Shown: one piece after another, positions 23,144-31,507 of the stretch
Layout of the letters: each line of letters opens with the position of its first letter
Numbering within the stretch: position 1 is the stretch's first letter
Source: Fibrobacter sp. UWR4
GTDB taxonomy: Bacteria > Fibrobacterota > Fibrobacteria > Fibrobacterales > Fibrobacteraceae
Direction: 5' to 3'
NCBI RefSeq assembly: GCF_003149045.1
Contig: NZ_QGDU01000034.1
Span: 1 to 33,256 of the forward strand
DNA: 33,256 nucleotides
Notes under the pieces: generated by a model
What the model saw: the letters and a program-made list of their open reading frames with translations, nothing else
What the model was told of the DNA's origin: nothing
Database searches by the model: none
Translations under genes and position numbers: made by a program

Positions 23144-24787
23144 TTACTTGCAAAACTTTTGGTGGAATTCATTGAACTCAATGGGCTTGGAGTAATAATA
23201 GCCTTGCAGGCTAGTTACGTTCAGCTTCCTGAGTTCATCACGCATGCCTGTGGATTCAATACCTTCGGCGCAGACTTCCGCAGAGAAAGATTTTGCCAGG
23301 ACGTTAATGAAATTTACGGTGTTCTTGTCCTTGTCATCCCTTTCAATATTCATCACATAACCGCGGTCAATTTTTACTGTATTGACCGGCAGTTCGCGGA
23401 GAATTCCCAGCGAAGAGAACCCTGTGCCAAAATCATCCAGTGCAATGCGGACGCCCTTTGCGCGGAGAGTTTCAAAAATGTTTTTCAACAAATTGACATT
23501 CAGCAGGCGGCAACGTTCTGTAATTTCCAGGCAGAGATTTTTTGCAGGGAATTGCAACTCGTCCAGAAGATTGATCACTTCTTGAGCGAAATTATTCTTT
23601 TCCAGCTGGGCGTAAGAAAGGTTCACGTTAATGATGAAATCAGGATTACTGGAAAGGATTTTCTTGCAATCAATGAGAGACTGTTTTAAGATCCATTTTC
23701 CCAATTCCGGGAAAAGGCTATCCTGTTCCAGAACGGGAATGAAGGAAATGGGCGGGACGACACCGTAAGTATTGTTACGCCAGCGGATAAGGGCTTCGGC
23801 CCCTTTCAGTTTTGAGGTCTGGGTATCTACCACCGGCTGGTAGCAAAGGTAGAAACCACTGCAGTTGTCGATGATGCAGTTACGAATGCAGTTGATTCTC
23901 TTTAAGGTGTCCTTCTGATCGTTGTTGAGGGAATCCTTGAAGAGGACGAAGTCGCCATGGTGATTATTCTTGGATTCGGCGAAAGCGAACTTAAGGCAGG
24001 AATAAACGGCATCGGCATTGACGGAGAAATCGTCAACACTTACAGCGCCTGCACAAAGCGATAGGGCAATGCGATCCGATGCCACGTAGAGATTCTGTGC
24101 TACCAGATTCTGAACATCGCGGTAGGTGGCATCCAGCTCCTCTGCGGAACATTTATCGGAAATGACGGCGAACTTGGTGCCGTCCATACGGTAGGCGGTG
24201 CCCATACCACGGAAGGCTTGCTGGAGAATGGAACCGAACTTACGGAGAATTCTATTGCCAAAGGCGTAATTGTAGATATCATTTGCTCTGGAGAAATCCT
24301 CTAGACCAATCATGATAATGTTGACGTGCTGCTTTTTCCAGAGGAAACCTTTGACATCTTCCAGAAATCCGTAGAGACTGCGGAGATTCGTGATGGAATC
24401 TGTGTAGTTCAGACAGTCGTGGTTCTTGATAATCCCGCAGAAGTAGGCAGGTGCGCCATTGTCGTCGGGAATGGCGACGCCGCTGCAAGTGCAAAGAACG
24501 TAGTTACCGTCTTTGGCCATGGCACGATACTGAATGTTATGGCTTTTTTCGCGACCTTCAAAAATATCCGTAATGTTTGTTATAAAATCTTCCCGATCTT
24601 CTGGGCTTATATGTTCCACCCAGATTTGACCTGCATTTTCCATGTACTCACCAGGAAGGCCGAAGTAATCTACTGCGGCTCTGGACCATCTGGAATAGTC
24701 GTGCTGAATATCGCATACGTAAACGTATGCTCCGTCGGCAGCGATGGAGTATGCATCAAAAAGAGCGTCAAGTTTTTGCGTATTCAT
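23144..24787 (-). CDS. PAS, degenerate GGDEF and EAL protein (probable c-di-GMP phosphodiesterase)
   Basis: A 547-residue soluble protein. A PAS/PAC sensor spans about 15-125, a GGDEF-fold domain about 130-290, and an EAL domain about 300-545. The GGDEF motif is replaced by MDGTKF, so no cyclase activity is expected. The EAL domain keeps catalytic elements: GAEALIRW, NVNLSYAQL, LEITE, ALDDFGTGFSSL, VKIDR, AEGIES. It should hydrolyse c-di-GMP to pGpG. It follows the FIST-GGDEF gene after 13 bases in the same operon. Confidence 0.9.
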   Translation of the reverse strand: MNTQKLDALFDAYSIAADGAYVYVCDIQHDYSRWSRAAVDYFGLPGEYMENAGQIWVEHISPEDREDFITNITDIFEGREKSHNIQYRAMAKDGNYVLCTCSGVAIPDDNGAPAYFCGIIKNHDCLNYTDSITNLRSLYGFLEDVKGFLWKKQHVNIIMIGLEDFSRANDIYNYAFGNRILRKFGSILQQAFRGMGTAYRMDGTKFAVISDKCSAEELDATYRDVQNLVAQNLYVASDRIALSLCAGAVSVDDFSVNADAVYSCLKFAFAESKNNHHGDFVLFKDSLNNDQKDTLKRINCIRNCIIDNCSGFYLCYQPVVDTQTSKLKGAEALIRWRNNTYGVVPPISFIPVLEQDSLFPELGKWILKQSLIDCKKILSSNPDFIINVNLSYAQLEKNNFAQEVINLLDELQFPAKNLCLEITERCRLLNVNLLKNIFETLRAKGVRIALDDFGTGFSSLGILRELPVNTVKIDRGYVMNIERDDKDKNTVNFINVLAKSFSAEVCAEGIESTGMRDELRKLNVTSLQGYYYSKPIEFNEFHQKFCK

Positions 24788-24800
24788 TTTGTGTTCTCCA

Positions 24801-26558
24801 TTATCCTAAAAATACTTGGTTCTTTCCGTTATTCTTTGCTTCGTATAGGGCGCTGTCCATACGGACATAGACTGTATCAGCGCTTTCCCCGCGAATCGCC
24901 TCCACCACACCGACGCTAATTGTCTTGCGTCGACTCAGAGGGAAGGTAACGGAGGCGAATTTGACGCGGATTTCGTTTGCAATTTCGGCGGCTTCTTTGC
25001 GTTCGATACCGGGAAGGACGATTACAAATTCTTCACCACCCCAGCGTCCGCAGGAAGCTTCGGGACTGTGATTCTGGACGACTTCTGTAATAGTCTTTGT
25101 GAGACCTAGGATTACGATGTCGCCTTCCTTATGACCGTAGGTATCATTGACCATTTTGAAGTTGTCAATATCCATCATGATCAGGCTTAGCTTTTTGCCG
25201 GATTCCTTAAAATCATCTAGGGCGGATAAGATTCTGCGTTGGATTTCCCCGCGATTGTATAAGCCTGTAAGACTATCTTCGATAGCGACCTTTGCCAATT
25301 TCTGGTTGGCTTCCGCCAGCTCCGCAGTGGCTGCGTCAATAAAGGTGGCGAGACGGTTAATCATGGAAACCTTTCCGGAGAAATTTTCGGTTTCCATATG
25401 GAAAGGAATGCTGTCGTCCAGATGTCCTTCGCGGATGGCTGCAATCACAAGCGTCACATTGTGCTGGATCAGCTCCTGATTGCAACGGAGGAATTCACCG
25501 GAGGTGTAAAAGCCGGAAGTGGGGGCTACATTCTGGAAGGGACCTGTTTCCTTGCTGATGCTGTCGTTACCCCAGAAGGTACGGCGTGCGGCGCAGGAAA
25601 ATACCTTGATGATTTCGGGTTGGAACTTGGCAATTTCCTGTCCGCCGTCCTGGATGCTGGCAAGAATTGTCCAGGGGTCTCCATAGGCAATTCTTGCGCT
25701 AACCTTTTCCTCGATATTGGAGGTCATGGTAAGGGAGCCGTCCTCGTTACTGGCGATGGGCGCTCTCAGGATGTTTATACCATGATGGTTGTAGAAGAAA
25801 GGAAATTCCAGGGTGTTGTAGAAAAAATGCTCGTTGTTGGGAATGTTCAAATATTTGAAATAGGCGTCATAGGCGGGCTTGCCGTCCAGTTCCTGCAAAA
25901 GACTGCCGTTAGCTTTTGTGACAATGAATTCCCTTCCTAGAGGTTTCCAGCCCGTAATGTGGGTGGTGTAAACGTTCAGATCCTCGCCACCGCAAAGCAG
26001 GAATACTACGCCCCGTTCCGAAAATCCCTTGGCCTTGGAAAAAACACAGGAGCTGTCATTGTTGATGTCCATATTGAAAGCGCCACCGCCGAAAATTTGG
26101 ATTTCGGGATTGATATCGGCGCAAGCTTCGCAGAAGGGGGTCATGGACATGCCACGAAGGGTTGCCAGGAGTTCCACCGCCTTTACCCAGGGACGCTTGG
26201 CGATTTCCTTCTTCAAATCGTCGATGACATCCAGAGCGGTGTCCTGGGTGAGGGTATATTGCAACAGGTGGATTTGGGTGGACGGGTATTCACAAATGGT
26301 GCAGACCACCACGAAGGGGGAGTCGGACAATCCTCCGTCCATAATAGTGCCGTTGGTGGAACAGCCGAAATATAGGGCGTCTGGCATTTCGCTTTCAATG
26401 ATTTCGCAGGCCAGATCAATCTGCTCTTTGTCTGTATTTTCCGCATAAATGCTAAAAACGACAGAGGAAGTCAGCTTGGACGTCCTCCACTGATTGATCT
26501 TGTCGAGCTCCTTTTTTAGCTTGACAACGCCTGAAAATTCAAATTGAAACTGTTTCAC
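24801..26558 (-). CDS. FIST sensor-diguanylate cyclase
   Basis: With a GTG start at 26558 the protein has 585 residues. The N-terminal two-thirds hold FIST_N and FIST_C domains (YFGCSTNGTIMDGGLSDS, FGGGAFNMDINND, FSCAARRTFWG), which bind small molecules such as amino acids. After a short helix comes a GGDEF domain with an intact GRWGGEEFVIVLPG site; no RxxD inhibitory site is seen at the usual place. It should make c-di-GMP. The frame stays open to an ATG at 26633, but this would add a residue stretch without family similarity. Neither start has a good Shine-Dalgarno. Confidence 0.88.
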   Translation of the reverse strand: MKQFQFEFSGVVKLKKELDKINQWRTSKLTSSVVFSIYAENTDKEQIDLACEIIESEMPDALYFGCSTNGTIMDGGLSDSPFVVVCTICEYPSTQIHLLQYTLTQDTALDVIDDLKKEIAKRPWVKAVELLATLRGMSMTPFCEACADINPEIQIFGGGAFNMDINNDSSCVFSKAKGFSERGVVFLLCGGEDLNVYTTHITGWKPLGREFIVTKANGSLLQELDGKPAYDAYFKYLNIPNNEHFFYNTLEFPFFYNHHGINILRAPIASNEDGSLTMTSNIEEKVSARIAYGDPWTILASIQDGGQEIAKFQPEIIKVFSCAARRTFWGNDSISKETGPFQNVAPTSGFYTSGEFLRCNQELIQHNVTLVIAAIREGHLDDSIPFHMETENFSGKVSMINRLATFIDAATAELAEANQKLAKVAIEDSLTGLYNRGEIQRRILSALDDFKESGKKLSLIMMDIDNFKMVNDTYGHKEGDIVILGLTKTITEVVQNHSPEASCGRWGGEEFVIVLPGIERKEAAEIANEIRVKFASVTFPLSRRKTISVGVVEAIRGESADTVYVRMDSALYEAKNNGKNQVFLG

Positions 26559-26657
26559 ACTATATAAGTAGATTTTATTTGGAAATGTTTTGATGCAAGA
26601 CGGTAGAAATGCTATTCCAATTTGGAAAAACATGCCCTTAAACGCTCTTTAAAAACC

Positions 26658-26669
26658 TATATTTTTAGT
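26658..26669 (+). promoter_or_regulatory. -10 element abutting the mnmA start
   Basis: TATATT (26658-26663) lies 6 bases before the ATG at 26670, with the block CCTATATTTTTAG shared with the promoter at 20644-20660. No Shine-Dalgarno exists, so the transcript is probably leaderless. Confidence 0.45.
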
Positions 26670-27782
26670 ATGAATACGGAATCCTCTAAGAAACGTGTGG
26701 CTGTTGGCCTTTCTGGTGGTGTTGACTCTGCTCTTGCTGCGTACCTGTTGAAACAGCAGGGTTACGAAGTCATTGGTGTCACCATGGCGACGTGGGATGG
26801 ATCCATCAAGAACATGCCCCATGTGGAGGGCCGTGAAGGTTGTTTTGGCCCGGGGGAAGACGAAAATATTGCTCAGGCGAAAACGGTTGCCGATCGCCTT
26901 GGGATTCCCCATTATGTGGTTCGTGTCACGGAAGATTACAAGCGAGAAGTTTTGGACTATTTCCGCGCCGAATACCGTGCCGGACGTACGCCAAATCCGT
27001 GTGTCCGCTGTAATCAGAATATTAAGTTTGGCGCCTTGCATTCCGCTACCCGTCGCATTGGAGTGGAATTTGATTATTTTGCCACTGGTCATTATGCTCG
27101 CGTGGAATTTAAGAATCCCAAGGAACCTTTCCTTTACGCTGCCCTGGATAATTCCAAGGACCAGACCTACTTCCTTTCTCGTTTGACTGCGGAGCAACTT
27201 TCCACGGTGATTTTCCCTCTGGGTGGAATGAGGAAGACGGATGTGAAGGCTTTGGCAGCCGAAATCGGCTGGGTGGATTTTGCCACCAAGAAGGAAAGCC
27301 AGGATTTTTTGGAATGTGGGGATTACACCGTCCTCTTTGATGAATCGGATAACAAGCCCGGTGACTTTGTGGATATGAACGGCAAGGTGCTGGGTAAGCA
27401 CCGTGGTATTATTCATTACACCATCGGTCAGCGTAAGGGCCTGAATATTGGCGGCCTTCCGGAACCATATTTTGTTGTAAGTATCGATGTGAAAAAGAAC
27501 CAGGTGATTCTTGGCCCCCGTAGTGTCATGAGCTGCGTAGATGTGAATGCCGAGGAATTGAACCTGATGGTGGACGAAGATTCTCCGCTTTTGAAGGAAC
27601 CTCTTACGGCTCACATCCGCTTGGGCCACAAGGGCGCTACCGCTCACATTACGTCCTTAGATGTGTCCGCAGGTAAGATCAGCGTGCATTTTGATGAACC
27701 TCAGTTCGCTTCCGCTCCGGGCCAAATTCTTGTACTGTACGCCGGTCAGGGAATTGTAGCTTCGGGGATTATCACGAAGTAG
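26670..27782 (+). CDS. mnmA: tRNA-specific 2-thiouridylase MnmA
   Basis: A 370-residue MnmA. The PP-loop SGGVDS (15-20), TPNPCVRCN with catalytic C111, ATGHYAR (138-143), DQTYFLSRL and the C-terminal YTIGQRKGLNIGG are all present. It thiolates U34 of tRNAs for Lys, Glu and Gln with sulfur from a cysteine desulfurase. The second catalytic cysteine is normally in a CF(I) motif directly after SQD/STG; here it reads SQDFLECGD, with C216 two residues further on. A fragment of a cysteine desulfurase follows at 27812. Confidence 0.93.
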   Translation: MNTESSKKRVAVGLSGGVDSALAAYLLKQQGYEVIGVTMATWDGSIKNMPHVEGREGCFGPGEDENIAQAKTVADRLGIPHYVVRVTEDYKREVLDYFRAEYRAGRTPNPCVRCNQNIKFGALHSATRRIGVEFDYFATGHYARVEFKNPKEPFLYAALDNSKDQTYFLSRLTAEQLSTVIFPLGGMRKTDVKALAAEIGWVDFATKKESQDFLECGDYTVLFDESDNKPGDFVDMNGKVLGKHRGIIHYTIGQRKGLNIGGLPEPYFVVSIDVKKNQVILGPRSVMSCVDVNAEELNLMVDEDSPLLKEPLTAHIRLGHKGATAHITSLDVSAGKISVHFDEPQFASAPGQILVLYAGQGIVASGIITK

Positions 27783-27811
27783 TTTTTTCGTTTCACGAAA
27801 GATCGTACCTC

Positions 27812-27919
27812 TGTCAGCGCCCCTTTGACTTTGGTGTGGCCGATACGGTTAGCTTTGCTCCGCACAAGTTTTTTGGCTTGAATGGCTGCGGCATTCTGCT
27901 TTCTTTTTTTAGTGTATAG
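27812..27919 (+). pseudogene. Fragment of a cysteine desulfurase
   Basis: The frame CQRPFDFGVADTVSFAPHKF, continuing FFGLNGCGILLS, contains the PLP-lysine block of NifS/IscS enzymes (SF..HKF.G..G.G.L). It is flanked by stops; about 35 codons remain, and there is no start. These enzymes feed sulfur to MnmA, so the fragment is probably the rest of a partner gene. The remaining gene-free sequence to 28063 is AT-rich and contains the promoter of the next gene; no other structure is clear. Confidence 0.65.
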
Positions 27920-28063
27920 CCCAAATATTCATCTTTCGTGATTTATCTATCACAAAAATTGATTGTATTTTAAAAACTTATAATTTTCAGAAATATAAAG
28001 TATTAGTCAAGAAAACTTTGACATTCTACATTGTTGCCTGAACAAAAAACATAGGAGTTCACA

Positions 28064-28594
28064 ATGATGAAAATTCTTCCCTTCTTGGCAATTGCCGCAA
28101 CTCTCGTCCTTACCGCCTGCGAAGACTTCCACAAATGCAAATTCAGCGATGATCAAACATCCCTGAAATGTAGCGAGAATGTCTATAAGGTCGTGAATGC
28201 CAATGGGAAAAAGTGGTTTGCACAGAATGCCAATTTCTACACGGATTTCAGCTACTGCTATGGCGATGATTTCAAGATGTGTCTTGACTATGGTCGCCTT
28301 TATACTTGGGCTGCCGCAAAGAAGGCTTGTCCTCTTGGCTGGCATGTTCCTACAAAAGCTGAGTATGAATCTCTGATTGCATCCGGTGAATTTGCAAAGC
28401 TGAATGTGGTTAATGCAGGTTTTCGTTACCATGAAGATAACTATGTGGATCGCGACAAGTCGGCTCGCATTTGGATTGATGACGAGTACGATGCGGTTCG
28501 CGCCTATATGCTGAACATCAGTGATAATGGCATCATTACCGTGGAACACTTCAACAAGGATATTGCTGCGTCTGTCCGCTGCATCGAAGACTAG
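28064..28594 (+). CDS. FISUMP-domain lipoprotein
   Basis: A 176-residue lipoprotein (lipobox LTAC). The body is a single FISUMP domain: KKWFAQNANFYTDFSYCY, YGRLYTWAAAKKACPLGW, HVPTKAEYESLI, and the end VRCIED. This domain is highly expanded in Fibrobacter; it probably sits on the cell surface, and its function is not known. AGGAG lies 8 bases upstream of the start. No serine linker is present, unlike the copy at 31842. Confidence 0.92.
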   Translation: MMKILPFLAIAATLVLTACEDFHKCKFSDDQTSLKCSENVYKVVNANGKKWFAQNANFYTDFSYCYGDDFKMCLDYGRLYTWAAAKKACPLGWHVPTKAEYESLIASGEFAKLNVVNAGFRYHEDNYVDRDKSARIWIDDEYDAVRAYMLNISDNGIITVEHFNKDIAASVRCIED

Positions 28595-28614
28595 TTTTTG
28601 TTGAGGGCATTTCC

Positions 28615-29547
28615 ATGGGAATTGATATTGACATCACTAGCGTTTCCTCTGGAAATGCAACCGTTCTTATTGGCGCCTGTTTTGCAATCGTACTTTTCCT
28701 GATTATTTATGAAGCATTTTTCACGAAGAAAGGGATGGGGACGAGCGCCTCGCCGCTTTCTGAAATTCTTGAACAACAGGAGAATCAGGAATTCATTGTT
28801 TGCAAAATGATTGCGGAGTTTGCGGCGACGCTGGCTGCTTGCGGCGCGACCAGTATGCAGGTTTTGTCCAGCGTGGCGTACCTTTCGACCCACTTTGGAA
28901 TTCATGCCGAAGTGACAGGCTTGCCGCAGCACATTCTCCTTTGCGCTGTAGATGATAAACTTCAGAAAACTTATACCATCAACCAGAAGATCAAGGAAAA
29001 TCCCCTTGACTTTGACAGGATTATTTTGCTGAATCATCTTGCCAAGGAAACGGTGACAGAAAATTATTCTCCCGAAATTTTCTATGAAAAGTTCCAGAAG
29101 ATTCTTGCGATAAAAAGGCTGCATCCAAATTTTGTTCTTGTGCTGGCGAGCCTTGCCAACGCTTCGTTCTGCAGGCTGTTCAACGGGGACTTTATTTCCA
29201 TGGCCATTGTGGCTACGGCGACTGCCTGCGGGTTTTACTTGCGAAGAACTTTGTGCTCGCGGTTCAAACTGAATTTTCGAATGGGTACGATTCTAGCGGC
29301 TGTTGTTTCGACGGTCATTGGCACTAGCGGCTATGTTTTTCAGATTGGAGAAACACCTAATGTGGCTCTCGCTACAAGCATCCTTTACCTGGTTCCGGGG
29401 ATTCCTTACATTAATTCGCTTAGCAACCTGCTGAATGGGATGTTCCTGGGTTGCATCAGCCAGTTTTTTAAGGGCGCCATTCTAACTATCTGCCTATCGC
29501 TAGGTTTTTGCGTAGGCCTTATTCTTACCAACCTTCATTTCTTCTAA
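28615..29547 (+). CDS. Threonine/serine exporter, ThrE N-terminal domain subunit
   Basis: A 310-residue membrane protein of the ThrE (DUF1212) type. A soluble region (about 55-170) contains ACGATSMQVLSSVAYLSTHF, and five or so membrane helices follow, ending LPG-like LVPGIPYINSLSNLLNGM. With the next gene it forms a split two-component ThrE exporter moving threonine and serine out of the cytoplasm. The next ORF begins two bases after its stop. Confidence 0.88.
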   Translation: MGIDIDITSVSSGNATVLIGACFAIVLFLIIYEAFFTKKGMGTSASPLSEILEQQENQEFIVCKMIAEFAATLAACGATSMQVLSSVAYLSTHFGIHAEVTGLPQHILLCAVDDKLQKTYTINQKIKENPLDFDRIILLNHLAKETVTENYSPEIFYEKFQKILAIKRLHPNFVLVLASLANASFCRLFNGDFISMAIVATATACGFYLRRTLCSRFKLNFRMGTILAAVVSTVIGTSGYVFQIGETPNVALATSILYLVPGIPYINSLSNLLNGMFLGCISQFFKGAILTICLSLGFCVGLILTNLHFF

Positions 29548-29548
29548 T

Positions 29549-30049
29549 ATGTTACTGACATTACTTCAAGACGGATTTTTCGCTTCCATTGCAGCCGTCG
29601 GATTTGGAAGCATCAGCAATGTGCCTAAACGAATTTTCGCAGGCTGTGGCCTTGTGGCGGCTATAGGCCACGTCACCCGATTTGTGTTGATGAACCTTTG
29701 CGGCTTTCACATTATATGGGCGAGTCTCGTAGCGGGTTTCTCCATCGGGATTTTTGCAGTCCTTTTGCGAAAAGTCTGGAAGTGCCCCTGCGAATCCTTG
29801 GCATTCCCGGCGCTACTTCCCATGATTCCCGGTATGTATGCCTATCGTTCCGTGCAGTCCCTGATTCTTTGCTTCAAGACTCCGAGCGACGGTTTGTTTG
29901 ACCATTACATACACATATTCTTCTACAACTTTATGGTGTGCTTCTTGGCGATTTTGCTGATGGTCTTTGGCGTCACCTTCGTCATACACCTGCAAAAGAA
30001 AAGATCCTTTGAAATCAAGTGGAATCGATTCTTTCATAAGGGCGTATAG
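29549..30049 (+). CDS. Threonine/serine exporter, C-terminal (DUF3815) subunit
   Basis: A 166-residue, four-to-five-helix membrane protein of the DUF3815/ThrE_2 type. GHVTRFVLMNLCGFHIIWAS and LPMIPGMYAYRSVQSL are the typical segments. It matches the C-terminal half of full-length ThrE and lies one base after the N-terminal subunit gene. Both subunits are required in characterised split systems. Confidence 0.88.
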   Translation: MLLTLLQDGFFASIAAVGFGSISNVPKRIFAGCGLVAAIGHVTRFVLMNLCGFHIIWASLVAGFSIGIFAVLLRKVWKCPCESLAFPALLPMIPGMYAYRSVQSLILCFKTPSDGLFDHYIHIFFYNFMVCFLAILLMVFGVTFVIHLQKKRSFEIKWNRFFHKGV

Positions 30050-30082
30050 CAAAAACCTATCGCAAACTCTAAAAATTAAGTA

Positions 30083-30230
30083 TTGGACAAAGCGATAGAT
30101 TCCATCTATATTTGGCGGCATCTAAGAAATAACTCTTAGTTGAATACTGTCTTTGATGACGGCGTGGCGGCGAAGGTTTGCGCCTAGTGCACTCCTTTAG
30201 CCCTGCGACAACATGAAAAGGAAAAATACA
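30083..30230 (+). promoter_or_regulatory. Promoter and long leader of the MetE-like gene
   Basis: TTGGAC (30083-30088) and TATATT (30107-30112) with an 18-base spacer predict a start near 30119 and a leader of about 110 bases. The leader has a hairpin CTAAGA-AATAAC-TCTTAG (30122-30139) and a GC-rich stretch (GGCGAAGGTTTGCGCC near 30169-30184). It does not match a SAM, cobalamin or THF riboswitch that I can recognise. Confidence 0.5.
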
Positions 30231-31337
30231 ATGTCAAATACGCACCATTTTGATGTGGTGGGCAGTTTTCTGCGCCCCGCAAATTTGAAGAACGCCAAGG
30301 CTGAATTGGAAGCCGGCAAGATTACTGAACTTCAGTACAAGGCTATTAAGCAAAATGCCATTCGCGAACTGGTAGAAAAGCAGAAGAAGGCTGGACTCCA
30401 TTACATTACCGATGGCGAATACAATCGCAAATTTTGGCATCTGGATTTTTTCTGGGGCTTTGACGGAATCGCCCATCAGAAAGATGGCGGTGGCGTTCAG
30501 TTCGCTGGCGAAGTGGCTGACCTTGAAGCTACTTATTTGGTAGGCAAGATTCGCGTAAGGCCTCATCCCTTTGTAGAAGATTTTAAGTTCGTGAAGTCTC
30601 TTGAAAGTGACGGTCATGAAGCCAAGCAGACCATTCCTGCTCCTGCTCAACTTTTCCAGCAGCTTATCGTTCCCCAGAATATCGAAACGACCCGCAAGTT
30701 CTACGCCACAAATGATGAACTGATTGAAGATATTGCCTACGCCTACCGCGGCGTGATCCGTCAGCTTTATGATGCAGGCTGCAGAACTATCCAGTTCGAT
30801 GACTGCACCTGGGGTGCAATCGTTGGCGATGCTGCTGCACAGCGCTACAAGTCCCTGGGCCTGAGCCTGGATGTAGTGAAGAACCAGCTGCTCCATGTAA
30901 ACAACCTGGCCATCGAAGGCAAACCTGCGGACTTGCAGATCAATACCCACATTTGTCGTGGCAACTATCACTCCACCTATTTCACCAGCGGCCCCTACGA
31001 TTCCGTGGCGGATTACGTTTTCGCCCGTGAAAATGTGAACACGCTTTATCTGGAATACGATGACGAACGCTCCGGCGGTTTTGAGCCCTTGTCAAAGGTA
31101 AGCGCCGACAAGGTTGTTGTTCTTGGCCTGATTACTTCCAAGTCCCCCAAGCTGGAAGACAAGGTGACAGTTATCGCCCGCATTAAGGAAGCGACCAAGT
31201 ACATTCCTTTGGAACGCCTGAAGCTGAGCCCTCAATGTGGCTTTGCCTCCTGCGATGTAGGCAACAAGCTGACCGAAGAAGAACAGTGGGCAAAGATCGC
31301 CTTGATTAAGGAAATCGCCGACGAAGTCTGGGGATAA
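30231..31337 (+). CDS. Cobalamin-independent methionine synthase-like protein (MetE C-terminal type)
   Basis: A 368-residue protein of the short MetE/YxjG type. The zinc site is complete: H240 and C242 in NTHICRGNYH, the acidic ligand region LYLEYDDE (272-279) and C336 in LSPQCGFASC. The N-terminal MetE domain is absent. Short forms transfer methyl from methyl-tetrahydrofolate or another donor to homocysteine, or act on related substrates. The start is the ATG at 30231, which has AAGGAA upstream; one at 30213 has none. Confidence 0.88.
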   Translation: MSNTHHFDVVGSFLRPANLKNAKAELEAGKITELQYKAIKQNAIRELVEKQKKAGLHYITDGEYNRKFWHLDFFWGFDGIAHQKDGGGVQFAGEVADLEATYLVGKIRVRPHPFVEDFKFVKSLESDGHEAKQTIPAPAQLFQQLIVPQNIETTRKFYATNDELIEDIAYAYRGVIRQLYDAGCRTIQFDDCTWGAIVGDAAAQRYKSLGLSLDVVKNQLLHVNNLAIEGKPADLQINTHICRGNYHSTYFTSGPYDSVADYVFARENVNTLYLEYDDERSGGFEPLSKVSADKVVVLGLITSKSPKLEDKVTVIARIKEATKYIPLERLKLSPQCGFASCDVGNKLTEEEQWAKIALIKEIADEVWG

Positions 31338-31346
31338 TAAGAGTTT

Positions 31347-31470
31347 GGGGAGCACCGTTCCGCCGCGCTGAATGACAAAATCCAACTCGCCAAGTTTTTT
31401 ATTGTTAAAATAATATAGTTCGTAACTCCTTAAGCCAAATAAAGCTGTTCTCGTAACGGGAGAACTTCAT
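31347..31470 (-). pseudogene. Frameshifted fragment of a DUF4143 AAA+ ATPase
   Basis: On the minus strand YENSFIWLKELR (about 31455-31420) is continued in another frame by SYELYYFNNKKLGELDFVIQ and RGGTVLP. This is the nuclease-like C-terminal end of DUF4143/AAA_14 ATPases (normally followed by IEVKSG, here missing at 31346). The gene is broken at both ends with an internal shift. Confidence 0.65.
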
Positions 31471-31507
31471 ATTTTCATTGAGGTTCTTTAGAATAAATCG
31501 TTTGTTC

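Noticed and set aside
27939-27955. GTGAT...ATCAC as a possible CRP site before the FISUMP gene
   Set aside because: The spacing between half-sites does not match the N6 spacing of CRP sites, and it could be chance in AT-rich sequence.
30119-30230. SAM-I, SAM-II, cobalamin or THF riboswitch in the MetE-like leader
   Set aside because: None of the conserved core sequences of these classes could be found by eye; left as an unclassified leader.
31447-31465. GTTCTC-GTAACG-GGAGAAC as a terminator of the MetE-like gene
   Set aside because: There is no T run directly after the stem, and the bases are explained by the DUF4143 coding remnant on the other strand.
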